Origin: Clostridia bacterium
GTDB lineage: Bacteria; Bacillota; Clostridia; TANB77; CAG-508
Assembly: GCA_022795075.1 (NCBI GenBank)
Contig: JAAWGB010000018.1
Location: forward strand, 1 to 34,963
Direction: 5' to 3'
Length of the DNA stretch: 34,963 bases
Shown in pieces: positions 1 through 11,295 of the stretch (the first letter of the stretch is position 1; every line of letters starts with the position of its first letter). The position numbers were made by a program, and so were the translations under genes. The notes below the pieces were generated by a model, which saw only the letters and a list, made by a program, of their open reading frames with translations, did not search any database and was not told the origin of the DNA.

Positions 1-78
1 AAACTTTAAATTATTAAAATACTTTTGTGCTGATTTTGCTTTTCCTTTATTATGTGTTACAAAAACTATTTCTTCCAC
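1..78 (-). CDS. 5' end of a HAM1/RdgB-type non-canonical NTP pyrophosphatase, GTG start at 78, running off the left edge
   Basis: Reverse strand reads (V)EEIVFVTHNKGKAKSAQKYFNNLKF, nearly identical to the start of the HAM1-like ORF at 6848..7144. Confidence 0.65.
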   Translation of the reverse strand, partial: MEEIVFVTHNKGKAKSAQKYFNNLKF

Positions 79-81
79 TAC

Positions 82-672
82 TTATACCTCTTTTTCTTTT
101 ATGATTCTATATATGTCTCCCCAATTATTTACTTCTTTTATATATTGATTTTCTTCTAATTTTACTAAATTCGTATCTCTAAAATATAATGTTTTTATAT
201 GATTATCTGCTAACTTTTTTATAATTTTCCAATCATCATCAATCATAATGTCTACATCTTCATTTTTACATACTTCTAATTTGTCATCAATGTTCCAATA
301 ATACTTATCAAAACTAATTTTATTTTCTTCTAATAATCTTATTGCATCATCTTTCATTTGTTTAACAAATCCACCTCTAGCAGTAATAACTACAAATTCG
401 TGTCCTTGCTTTTTTAGTAAATTATATACTCCTATAAATCCTGACATTAGATTACTTTCTTTTGATACTGTTAAAAAATATTTTTCAATAAATTCTTGTT
501 CTTGTTCTTCTGTCCAATTATATCTAGCTTGAAATTTTGGCTCTTCTCTATTTATTAGATTATTTCCTTTTACAGTATCTATATCAAATATTTCTTCATA
601 AGTTCTAAAAGTTGTTTCACTGTCTATAACAACTCCATCTAAATCTATTCCTATCTTCATTACTTCCTCCAA
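82..672 (-). CDS. HAD-superfamily phosphatase / 5'-nucleotidase-like protein
   Basis: N-terminal IGIDLDGVV motif, later VVITAR and DIMIDDD motifs. A start at MKIGIDLDG (internal M) is likely. Confidence 0.75.
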   Translation of the reverse strand: MEEVMKIGIDLDGVVIDSETTFRTYEEIFDIDTVKGNNLINREEPKFQARYNWTEEQEQEFIEKYFLTVSKESNLMSGFIGVYNLLKKQGHEFVVITARGGFVKQMKDDAIRLLEENKISFDKYYWNIDDKLEVCKNEDVDIMIDDDWKIIKKLADNHIKTLYFRDTNLVKLEENQYIKEVNNWGDIYRIIKEKEV

Positions 673-674
673 AT

Positions 675-1292
675 TTATATTGTTTTAACTACTTTCTTTA
701 CTCTTTTAATAAATTCTTCTTTATTTAATAATGCTTGTCTTAATTTATCTAAAGCATCTTCAAATTCTTTATCTTCTAAATATACTTTTGCATAACCATT
801 TTCTCCATATTTTTCTGTCAAATGCCTATAAACTCTTTCAATTTGTTGTTCTTCAGATAAGTTTATATAATTTCTTTTTCCATAAGAATATGTTCGTTTA
901 ATAGTGTTATCTATATCAATAATTGTTCTATCTGCTGTACTTATTATTTTTCCATATATAGTTCTAGGTTCATGATTACTAGAGGCTCTATGGTCTTCTA
1001 TTGCTTCTTTAATTATAATTATTTGCTCATCTGTAAACCATTGTCTTATTTTTTCATCTTGCATAAACATTTTAGCTGATATAATTTCATGTGTCTTCCT
1101 ATCTATATAATGTCCTAAATCATGATATGAAGCTATTGTATAAACCATATTTAGATCAACATCATAATCTTTTGCTAATTCTAAACTTCTTTTTATTACT
1201 ATTTTTATATGTTTTATTCCATGTCCCTCTTCATTTTTATCATATTTTGGAAAAACTTCGTTTTCTATATATTGGACTAATTCTTCATTCAT
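675..1292 (-). CDS. HD-domain phosphohydrolase
   Basis: GHGIKHIKIV, ASYHDLGHY and EDHRASS pattern typical of HD domains. Confidence 0.8.
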   Translation of the reverse strand: MNEELVQYIENEVFPKYDKNEEGHGIKHIKIVIKRSLELAKDYDVDLNMVYTIASYHDLGHYIDRKTHEIISAKMFMQDEKIRQWFTDEQIIIIKEAIEDHRASSNHEPRTIYGKIISTADRTIIDIDNTIKRTYSYGKRNYINLSEEQQIERVYRHLTEKYGENGYAKVYLEDKEFEDALDKLRQALLNKEEFIKRVKKVVKTI

Positions 1293-1811
1293 TTAATTAA
1301 TTTCCTCCAAATTATAATCTATATTTAATATATTTTCTTGTTCATCTACTACAATATGCATACTGAAATTGTAATTATCATCTATTAAACCTTTTATAAA
1401 GAATTTATCTAAAATCATTATATTAGACAATATTTTTTCTTTTTGTAATAATTTCTTAATATCTATCCACTCTGATGTATTCTCTTCAAATTCTTGTGGT
1501 TCTCCCTCATATTCATTTGATATAAAAGTATCAAATAGAAATTTTCTATCTGGATATTCTATTGTCATAATTCCCTTATATTTTAAATTTTTAATGTCTA
1601 TTCCTGTTTCTTCTTTCATCTCTCTTATAGCTGTTTGTTTTGGAATTTCTCCATCTTCAATTTTTCCTCCTGGTATATCATAGTATCCCTCTTTTCTGTT
1701 GCCTTTTTTATATTTTGTAACTACTACTTGGTTATCTTTTATTAAATAGCATCTTACTGCTTTTCTTATTGGTTTATCCATCTTATATTTCCCCATTCTA
1801 ATTTTTAACAT
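1293..1811 (-). CDS. NUDIX hydrolase
   Basis: NUDIX box GGKIEDGEIPKQTAIREMKEETGI. Confidence 0.88.
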   Translation of the reverse strand: MLKIRMGKYKMDKPIRKAVRCYLIKDNQVVVTKYKKGNRKEGYYDIPGGKIEDGEIPKQTAIREMKEETGIDIKNLKYKGIMTIEYPDRKFLFDTFISNEYEGEPQEFEENTSEWIDIKKLLQKEKILSNIMILDKFFIKGLIDDNYNFSMHIVVDEQENILNIDYNLEEIN

Positions 1812-2601
1812 TTTATATCTTTTAAATATTTCTTTACTGTTTTAATTACTTCATTATGTACTTTTCCATTACTAATAACTGCTCCATTTATGCTTTCATC
1901 ATATCTTTGTTCATTTCCAAATAAATCTGTAACTGTCCCTCCTGCTTCTTCTACTATAACTTTAACTGCTGCAATATCACAATTTTTATGTTTTGTACCA
2001 GGAAAAATAGCAAGGCTAAAATCTCCAGAAGCAACACACATACAAGCTCTTATAATACTTCCTAATCCAATAATGTATGTTTTATTTCCTAATTCTTGTA
2101 ATACATTAGAATATTATAATCTGCTCCAACCCATAAATCATAATGACATACAGTTTTCATATCATCTAATTCATAGTCATTTACAGTTATTTTTTCTCCG
2201 TTTTTATATGCTCCTTGTCCTTTTATAGCAGTATATAAACTATAAGTAAATGGATCAAAAACTATTCCAACTTTTGATTCTCCTTTTATAACTAATGCTA
2301 GTGAAAATACTGCTACTGGGATATGTCTAGCATACATTTCTGTTCCATCAACTGGATCACATACCCATACCTAATCACTTTTTCCAAATTGTTCTTCTTC
2401 TCCATCTACTGAATAAGAGGGATATTTTTCTTTAACTCTTTTTATTAAATATGAATTTATTTCTGTATCTGCTAATGTTACAATGGTTTTATCTCCTTTA
2501 TAACTTGCACCATTATTTTGTTTGAAATATTTAAGCATTACTTCTCCAGCATGTCTTGCTATATCTTTTGCAAAGTCTAAATATTCTTCTAGTGTCTCCA
2601 T
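1805..2601 (-). pseudogene. Inositol monophosphatase family protein, disrupted by an in-frame TAG and a frameshift
   Basis: Three consecutive ORF fragments (2371..2601, 2089..2337, 1805..2041) reconstruct one IMPase: GEVMLKYF..DGEEEQFGKSD*VWVCDPVDGTEMYARHIPVAVFSLALV..CDIAAVKVIVEEAGG. Confidence 0.8.
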
Positions 2602-2602
2602 A

Positions 2603-3175
2603 TTAATTTTCCTCCAATTCCATTGCTTTACTTATACTTTCCCTCTTTTCTTCAAAGTTAGCTTTTGTTACTGGTATTCTTGCATACATTTCAGTTTTCA
2701 AAAAGTAATTTAGTGTATCAAATGCCATTAATGTTTCTTCTGTTCCACTACCACTTCCACCAGCACAAGCAATGCAAACAATTTTCTTTCCTTTTATTTT
2801 TGAATCTTCCTTAAAAGCATCACATCTTTTTAATCTATCAAAAAATGTTTTTGCTGATTCACTCATTTCGTGGAAATATACTGGAGTAATAAAAATGTAA
2901 GCATCAAAGTTTTCCATATACTTATAAATCTCATTGAAATCATCTTTTTGTATGCAGATATGTTCTTCTAAACATATTCCCCATCCTCTTTTACCACATG
3001 CAATACATTTTTTTATATTCTTTTTATTTATACAAATATGTTCATATTTATATTTTAGTGTTTTTAATTGTTTTTCGCATTCTTCAACACAAGAAAATGT
3101 TAATCCTATTTTATTTGGTACAAAGCTATCTTCATTTACTTGATTACTGCTAAAACTTAATATTAAAACTTTCAT
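2603..3175 (-). CDS. NADPH-dependent FMN reductase / flavodoxin-like protein
   Basis: MKVLILSFSSN start, CIACGKRGWGICL, DAYIFITPVYFHEMSESAKTFFDRL. Confidence 0.75.
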   Translation of the reverse strand: MKVLILSFSSNQVNEDSFVPNKIGLTFSCVEECEKQLKTLKYKYEHICINKKNIKKCIACGKRGWGICLEEHICIQKDDFNEIYKYMENFDAYIFITPVYFHEMSESAKTFFDRLKRCDAFKEDSKIKGKKIVCIACAGGSGSGTEETLMAFDTLNYFLKTEMYARIPVTKANFEEKRESISKAMELEEN

Positions 3176-3212
3176 ATTCTACTCCTATTTATAAATAATG
3201 TTACAGTTGCTT

Positions 3213-3499
3213 TTATTCTATTTCAATGCTTTCATCATTTTCTTTAACAATATTTATATCTAATGTTGGATGAGCATTTTTTACTTCGTTACTTGAATAT
3301 ATTTTGATATTCTTATCTATTTTTTCTAATATCTCTGTATTACAATGGTCTCGATGTTTATGTGTTATTAAATTATATCTACAGTATTCCATATATCAAA
3401 ATACTCCTCTTTATATTTTTAATTTCCTGGATCAACTAATATCTTCTTTCCTTTTGTTTCTATTAATAAACATGATTGTGGGAATTTTGTAATTTTCAT
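3213..3499 (-). pseudogene. MBL-fold metallo-hydrolase remnant (truncated, stop plus frameshift)
   Basis: Reverse strand reads MKITKFPQSCLLIETKGKKILVDPGN*KYKEEYFDIWNTVDII(frameshift)LITHKHRDHCNTEILEKI...; THxHxDH is the MBL motif. Confidence 0.7.
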
Positions 3500-3535
3500 A
3501 ATTTATCAAATCCTTTCTTTTTTTATTAAACTTAT

Positions 3536-3979
3536 CTATGAATTGTATTTATTATTATCAAATATATCTAAAGGATATATTTTGTTGTCTTCAATGTCAT
3601 CAATAGTTTTTATGCCTATTTCGTAACCTCTTAATTCTTCTTTTTTCATTTTCTTTATATCTTCTATTGGAATCCATTTAACATCTAAAATTTCTTCTTT
3701 ATCAAATTCTATGTGTTCTTCTACTATTTCTGCCATAAACCTTATTAAAATATGAGTTTCTTTTTCTAAATCAATGTTAGCAATAGGCAAAACACCTAGT
3801 AATTTAACTTTACATCCAGTTTCTTCAAAAGTTTCTCTTATTGCTCCATTCATTATTTTTTCAAATTCTTCTAAATGCCCTGCTGGATAATTCCATTGTC
3901 CATAACATGATTTTTTTGCTTCTTTTACCATTAATATTTTGTTATCTCTTTTTATTACACACCCTGCTATAATTTTCAT
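3536..3979 (-). CDS. NUDIX hydrolase
   Basis: NUDIX box AGHLEEFEKIMNGAIRETFEETGC. Confidence 0.88.
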   Translation of the reverse strand: MKIIAGCVIKRDNKILMVKEAKKSCYGQWNYPAGHLEEFEKIMNGAIRETFEETGCKVKLLGVLPIANIDLEKETHILIRFMAEIVEEHIEFDKEEILDVKWIPIEDIKKMKKEELRGYEIGIKTIDDIEDNKIYPLDIFDNNKYNS

Positions 3980-3996
3980 TGATTGATTTCCTCCAT

Positions 3997-4515
3997 TTAT
4001 TTTAAATAACTATATTTCTCACTTACAATATTATATAATTCTCTTGCACCATTGCTTAATTCATTTTGGTCTACTTCGCCGATTTTATATCTTTCATATC
4101 CTAAACATTTATTAGGTTCTGCGATTTTTAATTCTCCACTTTTTAAATTTCCTTTATATACAAGATAAACCCAGTCTTGTTCTTTATTATTTCTTACATC
4201 AAATGTTTTAGCATAAGTTGCTACAATAAATTCTTGTAGTTCAATATCTGCATCTGTTCCAATTTCTTCTTCAATTTCTCTTTGTAATGCTGTTCTAAAA
4301 TCTATATCACTTTTCTTTACTCTACCTCCAATAGTTTCTAGTTTTAGCTGTTCATCTCTACAACCTAAACCTCTTCTTTGAAATACTATTTTATTTTCTT
4401 TGTCAAACGCATATACAATTACTGCAACTTCATATTCTTTTGAGATTTCATTATTATTTTTTAGAACTTCGTTTAATTCGTTCATATCTTTTACTTCTTT
4501 TAAAAATAGCTTCAT
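3997..4515 (-). CDS. NUDIX hydrolase
   Basis: GGRVKKSDIDFRTALQREIEEEIG NUDIX-like box. Confidence 0.8.
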   Translation of the reverse strand: MKLFLKEVKDMNELNEVLKNNNEISKEYEVAVIVYAFDKENKIVFQRRGLGCRDEQLKLETIGGRVKKSDIDFRTALQREIEEEIGTDADIELQEFIVATYAKTFDVRNNKEQDWVYLVYKGNLKSGELKIAEPNKCLGYERYKIGEVDQNELSNGARELYNIVSEKYSYLK

Positions 4516-4541
4516 TTTTTCTACCTCCTTAATTATAAAAA

Positions 4542-4940
4542 TTACTTTAAAAGTCCTTTTTCATATAAAGCCTTAAATATAAGTTTATCTACTGGCGAAA
4601 TTATATCTATATCTTTATAATTTAACCATCTTATTTCTTGAATTTCTGAATTAGGTTTTATTTCTCCTATAAATTCTGCTGTATAACAAGTCATTTTAAC
4701 TAGTATACCTTCTGTTTTTCCATGTGCCTTAGCTTTAAATGTTCCATAATATTTGATTGTATCTTCTTTTATATCAATAGTTAATTCTTCTTTGCATTCT
4801 CTAATTAACGTTTGTTCATCTGTTTCATTTAGTTCTCTTTTTCCTCCTGGCAAATAATATGTATCTTTTCCTTTTGATAATGAACTTAATATTTGACCAT
4901 CTTTTAGATATAATAATGCAATTTTATCAATTTCTTTCAT
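4542..4940 (-). CDS. NUDIX hydrolase
   Basis: YYLPGGKRELNETDEQTLIRECKEELTI NUDIX box. Confidence 0.85.
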   Translation of the reverse strand: MKEIDKIALLYLKDGQILSSLSKGKDTYYLPGGKRELNETDEQTLIRECKEELTIDIKEDTIKYYGTFKAKAHGKTEGILVKMTCYTAEFIGEIKPNSEIQEIRWLNYKDIDIISPVDKLIFKALYEKGLLK

Positions 4941-5668
4941 TGGTTATCCTCCAATTCATTTTTAATATAATTTAGCATCTCATTATAATCTTTAAATTGA
5001 TATTGTGATAATTTATTAATCTCTTCTCTGTTACAATCTGAATATTTATCATATATTACTGCTACTTCTATATCTGCATTATTTGCTGTTTCTACTCCAA
5101 TTAGTGAATCTTCTATTATTAAACATTCTTCTTTATCTACATTCAATTCCTTTAATATCTTATAATGTATTTCTGGATTTGGTTTTAATTGCTTAACTGC
5201 ACCTTTTGAATATACTAATGAAAATATATCTTCAATATTGGCTTTATTGATTATATTTGGATTATCATTCTTATAGTTTTCTATTGTATGGTCGTTTGTT
5301 GTACTGGCAATAATTAAAATAAATCCTTTTTCTTTTAAATATTTCAAGACTTTTTCAGCGTTTGGTTTATAATCAATTACTGTTCTTAAATAATTATCTG
5401 CTATTTCATATCTTAGTTTTTTTATTTCTTCTTTCGATATTTTAGAATGATATTTTTCTTTTAGAAATCCACAATACTCTAAATAAGCATCTTCACATTT
5501 ACTATATTCTTTTAATTTTTCATCTCTTTGCTTTCCTATATCTACCTTATCAATACTACCATTTCCTACTGTTTTTATTAGTTCTTTATCTATTTCGTTC
5601 CATATTCCTATTGAATCTATTAATGTTCCATCTAAATCAAATATAATTACTTTTTTATCTTTTAACAT
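4937..5668 (-). CDS. HAD-IA family hydrolase (phosphoglycolate phosphatase / beta-PGM-like)
   Basis: IIFDLDGTLIDS, IIASTTND, LKPNPEIHYKIL, CLIIEDSLIGVETANNA. Confidence 0.88.
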   Translation of the reverse strand: MLKDKKVIIFDLDGTLIDSIGIWNEIDKELIKTVGNGSIDKVDIGKQRDEKLKEYSKCEDAYLEYCGFLKEKYHSKISKEEIKKLRYEIADNYLRTVIDYKPNAEKVLKYLKEKGFILIIASTTNDHTIENYKNDNPNIINKANIEDIFSLVYSKGAVKQLKPNPEIHYKILKELNVDKEECLIIEDSLIGVETANNADIEVAVIYDKYSDCNREEINKLSQYQFKDYNEMLNYIKNELEDNQ

Positions 5669-5724
5669 ATTACTTTATTTGCTCCTTTAAACACTTTTTC
5701 TAACTTCATATTTTAGTTATTTTA

Positions 5725-6555
5725 CTATTTTTCAAACTCATTTTTTTTACTTTTAAAAAATTCATAAAAATATCTTACATTTTCAAGTTCACTCCATTTT
5801 TGAACTTTATAATCTTCAGTATCTAAATTATATATTTTAGTATTTAAAATTCCTAACATAAATGGCGAATGTGTTGCTATTATAAATTGAACACCTAAAT
5901 ATCTTGACATTTTATTTATTTCTTCTGCAAGTTTTACTTGATTTTGAGGAGATAGCGAAACCTCTGGTTCATCTAATAAATACAATGTGTCTGGCAAGAT
6001 ATTATCTTCTAAAATTTGCATTGTTGTTTCTCCATTAGAATATTTATCTTGTGCAAATTCAAATCTTGCAAACTGTTTTCCACCTTCCTTTGTCTTTAAA
6101 AATTCTTTAGCCTTTTCTAATCCTCTTTCTCTTGCTAAATTGCTTTCCATGCTTTCTTGTAAAACTGCATCTTGTTGTATTTTTCTTATCTCATATAATA
6201 TCTCTTCACTCTTTACATATCTACTATTTTTTGGTATTCTACTAAATTTTATACCATATTCGTTTTCTCCAAATTCGTATTCACACTCTGCTGCATATTC
6301 TTCAAAATATGGTAGCCAGCCATCAACTTTTGAATAGTTTCTTTCTTTTCCTTTTAAATTTAGCTTATGTGCAATAATATTTAATATAGTCGATTTCCCA
6401 GAGCCATTATTACCATATAGTACAGTTATATTATCAAATAAAAATACATCTGGTTCTTTATTTTTCAATACATTAAAAGGATATATATTACTATTTTTAC
6501 TTTTGCTATTACTTAATTTAAATGTTTTTAAATATATCAAACCTACCTCCAACAA
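5725..6555 (-). CDS. AAA-family / ABC-like ATPase
   Basis: Walker A YGNNGSGKST, signature-like SNGETTMQIL, Walker B TLYLLDEPEVSLSPQ, FIIATHSPF. Confidence 0.88.
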   Translation of the reverse strand: MLEVGLIYLKTFKLSNSKSKNSNIYPFNVLKNKEPDVFLFDNITVLYGNNGSGKSTILNIIAHKLNLKGKERNYSKVDGWLPYFEEYAAECEYEFGENEYGIKFSRIPKNSRYVKSEEILYEIRKIQQDAVLQESMESNLARERGLEKAKEFLKTKEGGKQFARFEFAQDKYSNGETTMQILEDNILPDTLYLLDEPEVSLSPQNQVKLAEEINKMSRYLGVQFIIATHSPFMLGILNTKIYNLDTEDYKVQKWSELENVRYFYEFFKSKKNEFEK

Positions 6556-6570
6556 ATTTTAGTAAATTTA

Positions 6571-7144
6571 CTATTTATTTTCTTTATACCATTCAGCGAA
6601 AACTTTTAATGCTTCTACTGAACTATCAATTTTCCTTCGTTCTTCTCTTTCTGTACTATCCATTTCAGCCAGTGTCTTTTCAAAATGTTCTGGCTTAAAT
6701 ATATACCATAAATCAGACCATTTTTCTTCTCTATCCATACCTTGAATTTTTGTTGCTAAATTTCCTGGATGTTTTCCATAAAAATAATGTATCTCTTTTC
6801 CATCATGATATGCTAAGCATCCCTCAAATCTACATTTTCTATCTTCTTTATTTTCCATTAGTTTCAAAATTCCGTCTATTCCTATTGTATCTAGTGAAAA
6901 AATTAACAAATGCCCTTGGAAATCCATTTAACTCATCTATAAAAAATCCAGTATCTAATGCTATGCAAGGTTTCCTTACAATTTCATATGCTTGTTTTAC
7001 TTTTGCAGTTGCTATTTCTTTTATATCATCACTTCTAGGTTCATCTAATTCAAAATCATATGTACTAAACTTTAAATTATTAAAATACCTTTCTGCTGAT
7101 TTTGCTTTTCCTTTATTATGTGTTACAAATACTATTTCTTCCAT
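6571..7144 (-). pseudogene. HAM1/RdgB-type non-canonical NTP pyrophosphatase, frameshifted second copy
   Basis: ORFs 6848..7144 and 6571..6927 overlap in different frames. Joined they read MEEIVFVTHNKGKAKSAERYF..CIALDTGFFIDELNGFPRAFVNF|SLDTIGIDGILKLMENK..., with the break in a T6 run. Confidence 0.75.
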
Positions 7145-7225
7145 TTATTGCACCTCTTATTCTTATGCTGTAATTCTATCACAGGTTGACAAATTTTACA
7201 ATAAAATCAAAAATTAAAAATCCTA

Positions 7226-8155
7226 TTATTCACATAACATGCTTTCGTTTCTAATCTTATCTAAATATCTATCAATTTCAATAATATTGGTTGATTTAAC
7301 TAACATTTCATTAATCTTACTTCTATTTCCCTTTAAAGTTAATATATCAATGTTTCTTTTAGATTCTTTATTATCTCCATAAGCTATATTTAATTTATGC
7401 AATTTCCCTGTATCGATAAAAGGCATAAAAACAATATACTTTTTATCTTCTGTCATAAAATCTGCTTTATTCCAATTAGAAAGCAATATTTCTTTTCCTT
7501 TGTAAATTTCTTTTACTACATCATAAATATCTACATCTTTAATAGTCTTTATCAATTCTAAATTATCATCTGTTGGATTGATTACCTGTATAGATTTACC
7601 ACTTATTGTAAAATACTTATTACTTTTATTGATTCTATCAAAATCTTCTAAAAGCACGATTACTTTATCATTTGAAAACATTTTATTAATATCTGTTAAA
7701 GTTTGTTTTACATATAATGGATTATTTCTATTTGAAATATAATACACAATATATTTATTTTGTAAGATTTCCAATTCACCAATATATTTTCTACCTAAAT
7801 CTGTATAAACGTTATTTTCTTTTAGCTCCCAACTAGGTATAAAATTTATATCATCTTCAAATCCAAGCATTGCAATCTTTGCTACATCTTTTATTCTATC
7901 TTTGTAATCTTTATTTCTACAAAGATTATAACTTTCATATCCAAAATCTTGTAATAATCTTCTTCCCTCTATATCAATTTTTATATAATACGTATTTTCT
8001 CTTTTTACATACCCTGCCTTTTCTAATACTTTTAATCTTTTTCTATAATAATCTTTAGATTTATAAATCTTTTTACAATCAACTGATTTTATTTGTTTAT
8101 ATCTGCCTATAAAACATATAAGCTCTATATCTCTTGAACTTAATCTTATTTTCAT
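7226..8155 (-). CDS. Winged-helix protein resembling replication-relaxation family proteins
   Basis: N-terminal wHTH (LSSRDIELICFIGRYKQIKSVDCKKIY..YYRKRLKVLEKAGYVKRE) with a long C-terminal domain; RBS aaaggaggtttgag. Family call by resemblance only. Confidence 0.5.
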   Translation of the reverse strand: MKIRLSSRDIELICFIGRYKQIKSVDCKKIYKSKDYYRKRLKVLEKAGYVKRENTYYIKIDIEGRRLLQDFGYESYNLCRNKDYKDRIKDVAKIAMLGFEDDINFIPSWELKENNVYTDLGRKYIGELEILQNKYIVYYISNRNNPLYVKQTLTDINKMFSNDKVIVLLEDFDRINKSNKYFTISGKSIQVINPTDDNLELIKTIKDVDIYDVVKEIYKGKEILLSNWNKADFMTEDKKYIVFMPFIDTGKLHKLNIAYGDNKESKRNIDILTLKGNRSKINEMLVKSTNIIEIDRYLDKIRNESMLCE

Positions 8156-8458
8156 AATCTCAAACCTCCTTTTTCTAATTAATTAACTAACATACATCTT
8201 CTTTTTTCTTTTGAACCACTTACCTATATGTACACCCTAAACTCCATACAATGTTTTTCTTTTGTTTTTAGATTTCTTAATCATTTGCATACTTTTATTT
8301 TGTCCGCCTTTTTGCTAATAAAATTAGCCTAAATCGGACATATTTTTACTATCAAAAATCCTAAATTTTATATCCGTTTCTTTATCTATTTTGTTCATTT
8401 ATTTGTACCTGTAAATCTATTAGCTTTTATATTCAAAACTTTTTTAGAATAAAAAAAA

Positions 8459-8512
8459 CGAATTATCAGAATTTCTAAGTGATGGCAATCACAAAGAAAT
8501 TCTAGAAATTCG
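8459..8512 (-). terminator. Intrinsic terminator/attenuator hairpin upstream of the wHTH gene
   Basis: On the minus strand a 54-nt hairpin (arms agaatttct/agaaattct with tip gtgat-loop-atcac) is followed by T8. Confidence 0.65.
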
Positions 8513-8529
8513 CATATTTATCTTCTACG

Positions 8530-8556
8530 GAAATTTATCATACTATGATAAATTTC
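8530..8556. repeat. Perfect 13-bp inverted repeat with 1-nt centre
   Basis: gaaatttatcata-c-tatgataaatttc. Confidence 0.85.
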
Positions 8557-8767
8557 TTAGAATATAAAAATAAAGTGCTATTGCTAACACTCTATTTCTT
8601 GTAATCGGCATATTAAATTTTTTATTTTTGCTATGTCAATGGACATATTCCCTACCTACCAGTTAGGCTATCATTTTTTACTATTTTAATAAAATTGGTC
8701 GCTTTTTTAAGTTTTTTATAAAATTCTATGTTTTTATCTTTTTTACCAAACTCGCTAATATCAATGC

Positions 8768-9022
8768 TTACAAGTTTTCTATTTCAGATGTTCCTATCTT
8801 ATACTCAATATCTTCCATATCTAGAAACATTTCCTTAACCCTTTTCAAAGTCAGCATAAGAACTTTGGGTTGTGGATTTTTCTTATGATCAGAAAGCAAT
8901 TTTTGTGTATAGCAATTTTCTGCTGTCTTAAAAAGCAAATAACGATTACCCACATAAGTATAATAAATTTGATATCCATTTCTTAAATCTTCCCACATTT
9001 TTTCAAACGTATAATTTTCCAT
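8768..9022 (-). CDS. Small hypothetical protein (84 aa)
   Basis: ORF with good RBS (aaggaggaaaaATG). Confidence 0.5.
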   Translation of the reverse strand: MENYTFEKMWEDLRNGYQIYYTYVGNRYLLFKTAENCYTQKLLSDHKKNPQPKVLMLTLKRVKEMFLDMEDIEYKIGTSEIENL

Positions 9023-9035
9023 TTTTCCTCCTTAA

Positions 9036-9123
9036 CCTGTCCCAAAAAACACATTTAGGGGTAATTGGTGCCTGTCCCCAAACACACATTTAGGGGGAAC
9101 TGGTGCCTGTCCCCAAACACACA

Positions 9124-9124
<1 letters not shown>
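9036..9124. repeat. 35-bp tandem repeat, about 2.5 copies (CCTGTCCCC..TTTAGGGG..CTGGTG)
   Basis: Units 9036-9070, 9071-9105, partial 9106-9124; related copies at 28711-28762 and 28901-28952. Confidence 0.9.
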
Positions 9125-11157
<2,033 letters not shown>

Positions 11158-11178
11158 TTATTATATACAATTTAATAA

Positions 11179-11218
11179 AAAAAATAAAGAAATTTTAAAA
11201 ATTCCTTTATTTTTATCT
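11179..11218 (-). terminator. Putative terminator downstream of sortase
   Basis: AAAAATAAAG...CTTTATTTTT inverted repeat. Confidence 0.5.
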
Positions 11219-11295
11219 TATAAATACTTTTTATTTTGTTTTTGTCTACCATTCACTGAGCTATTATTTTAAGCAAATCTCTAAATTGCAACCTA

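Noticed and set aside
1091-1300. Small plus-strand ORFs in the enzyme island (for example 1091..1300, 2934..3143, 7870..8058)
   Set aside because: They lie opposite convincing minus-strand genes and have low-complexity Phe/Leu/Ser-rich translations typical of AT-rich antisense.
2365-2380. TAG recoding or stop-codon reassignment in the IMPase gene
   Set aside because: The same gene has an independent frameshift, and TAG works as a normal stop elsewhere; decay or sequence error is simpler.
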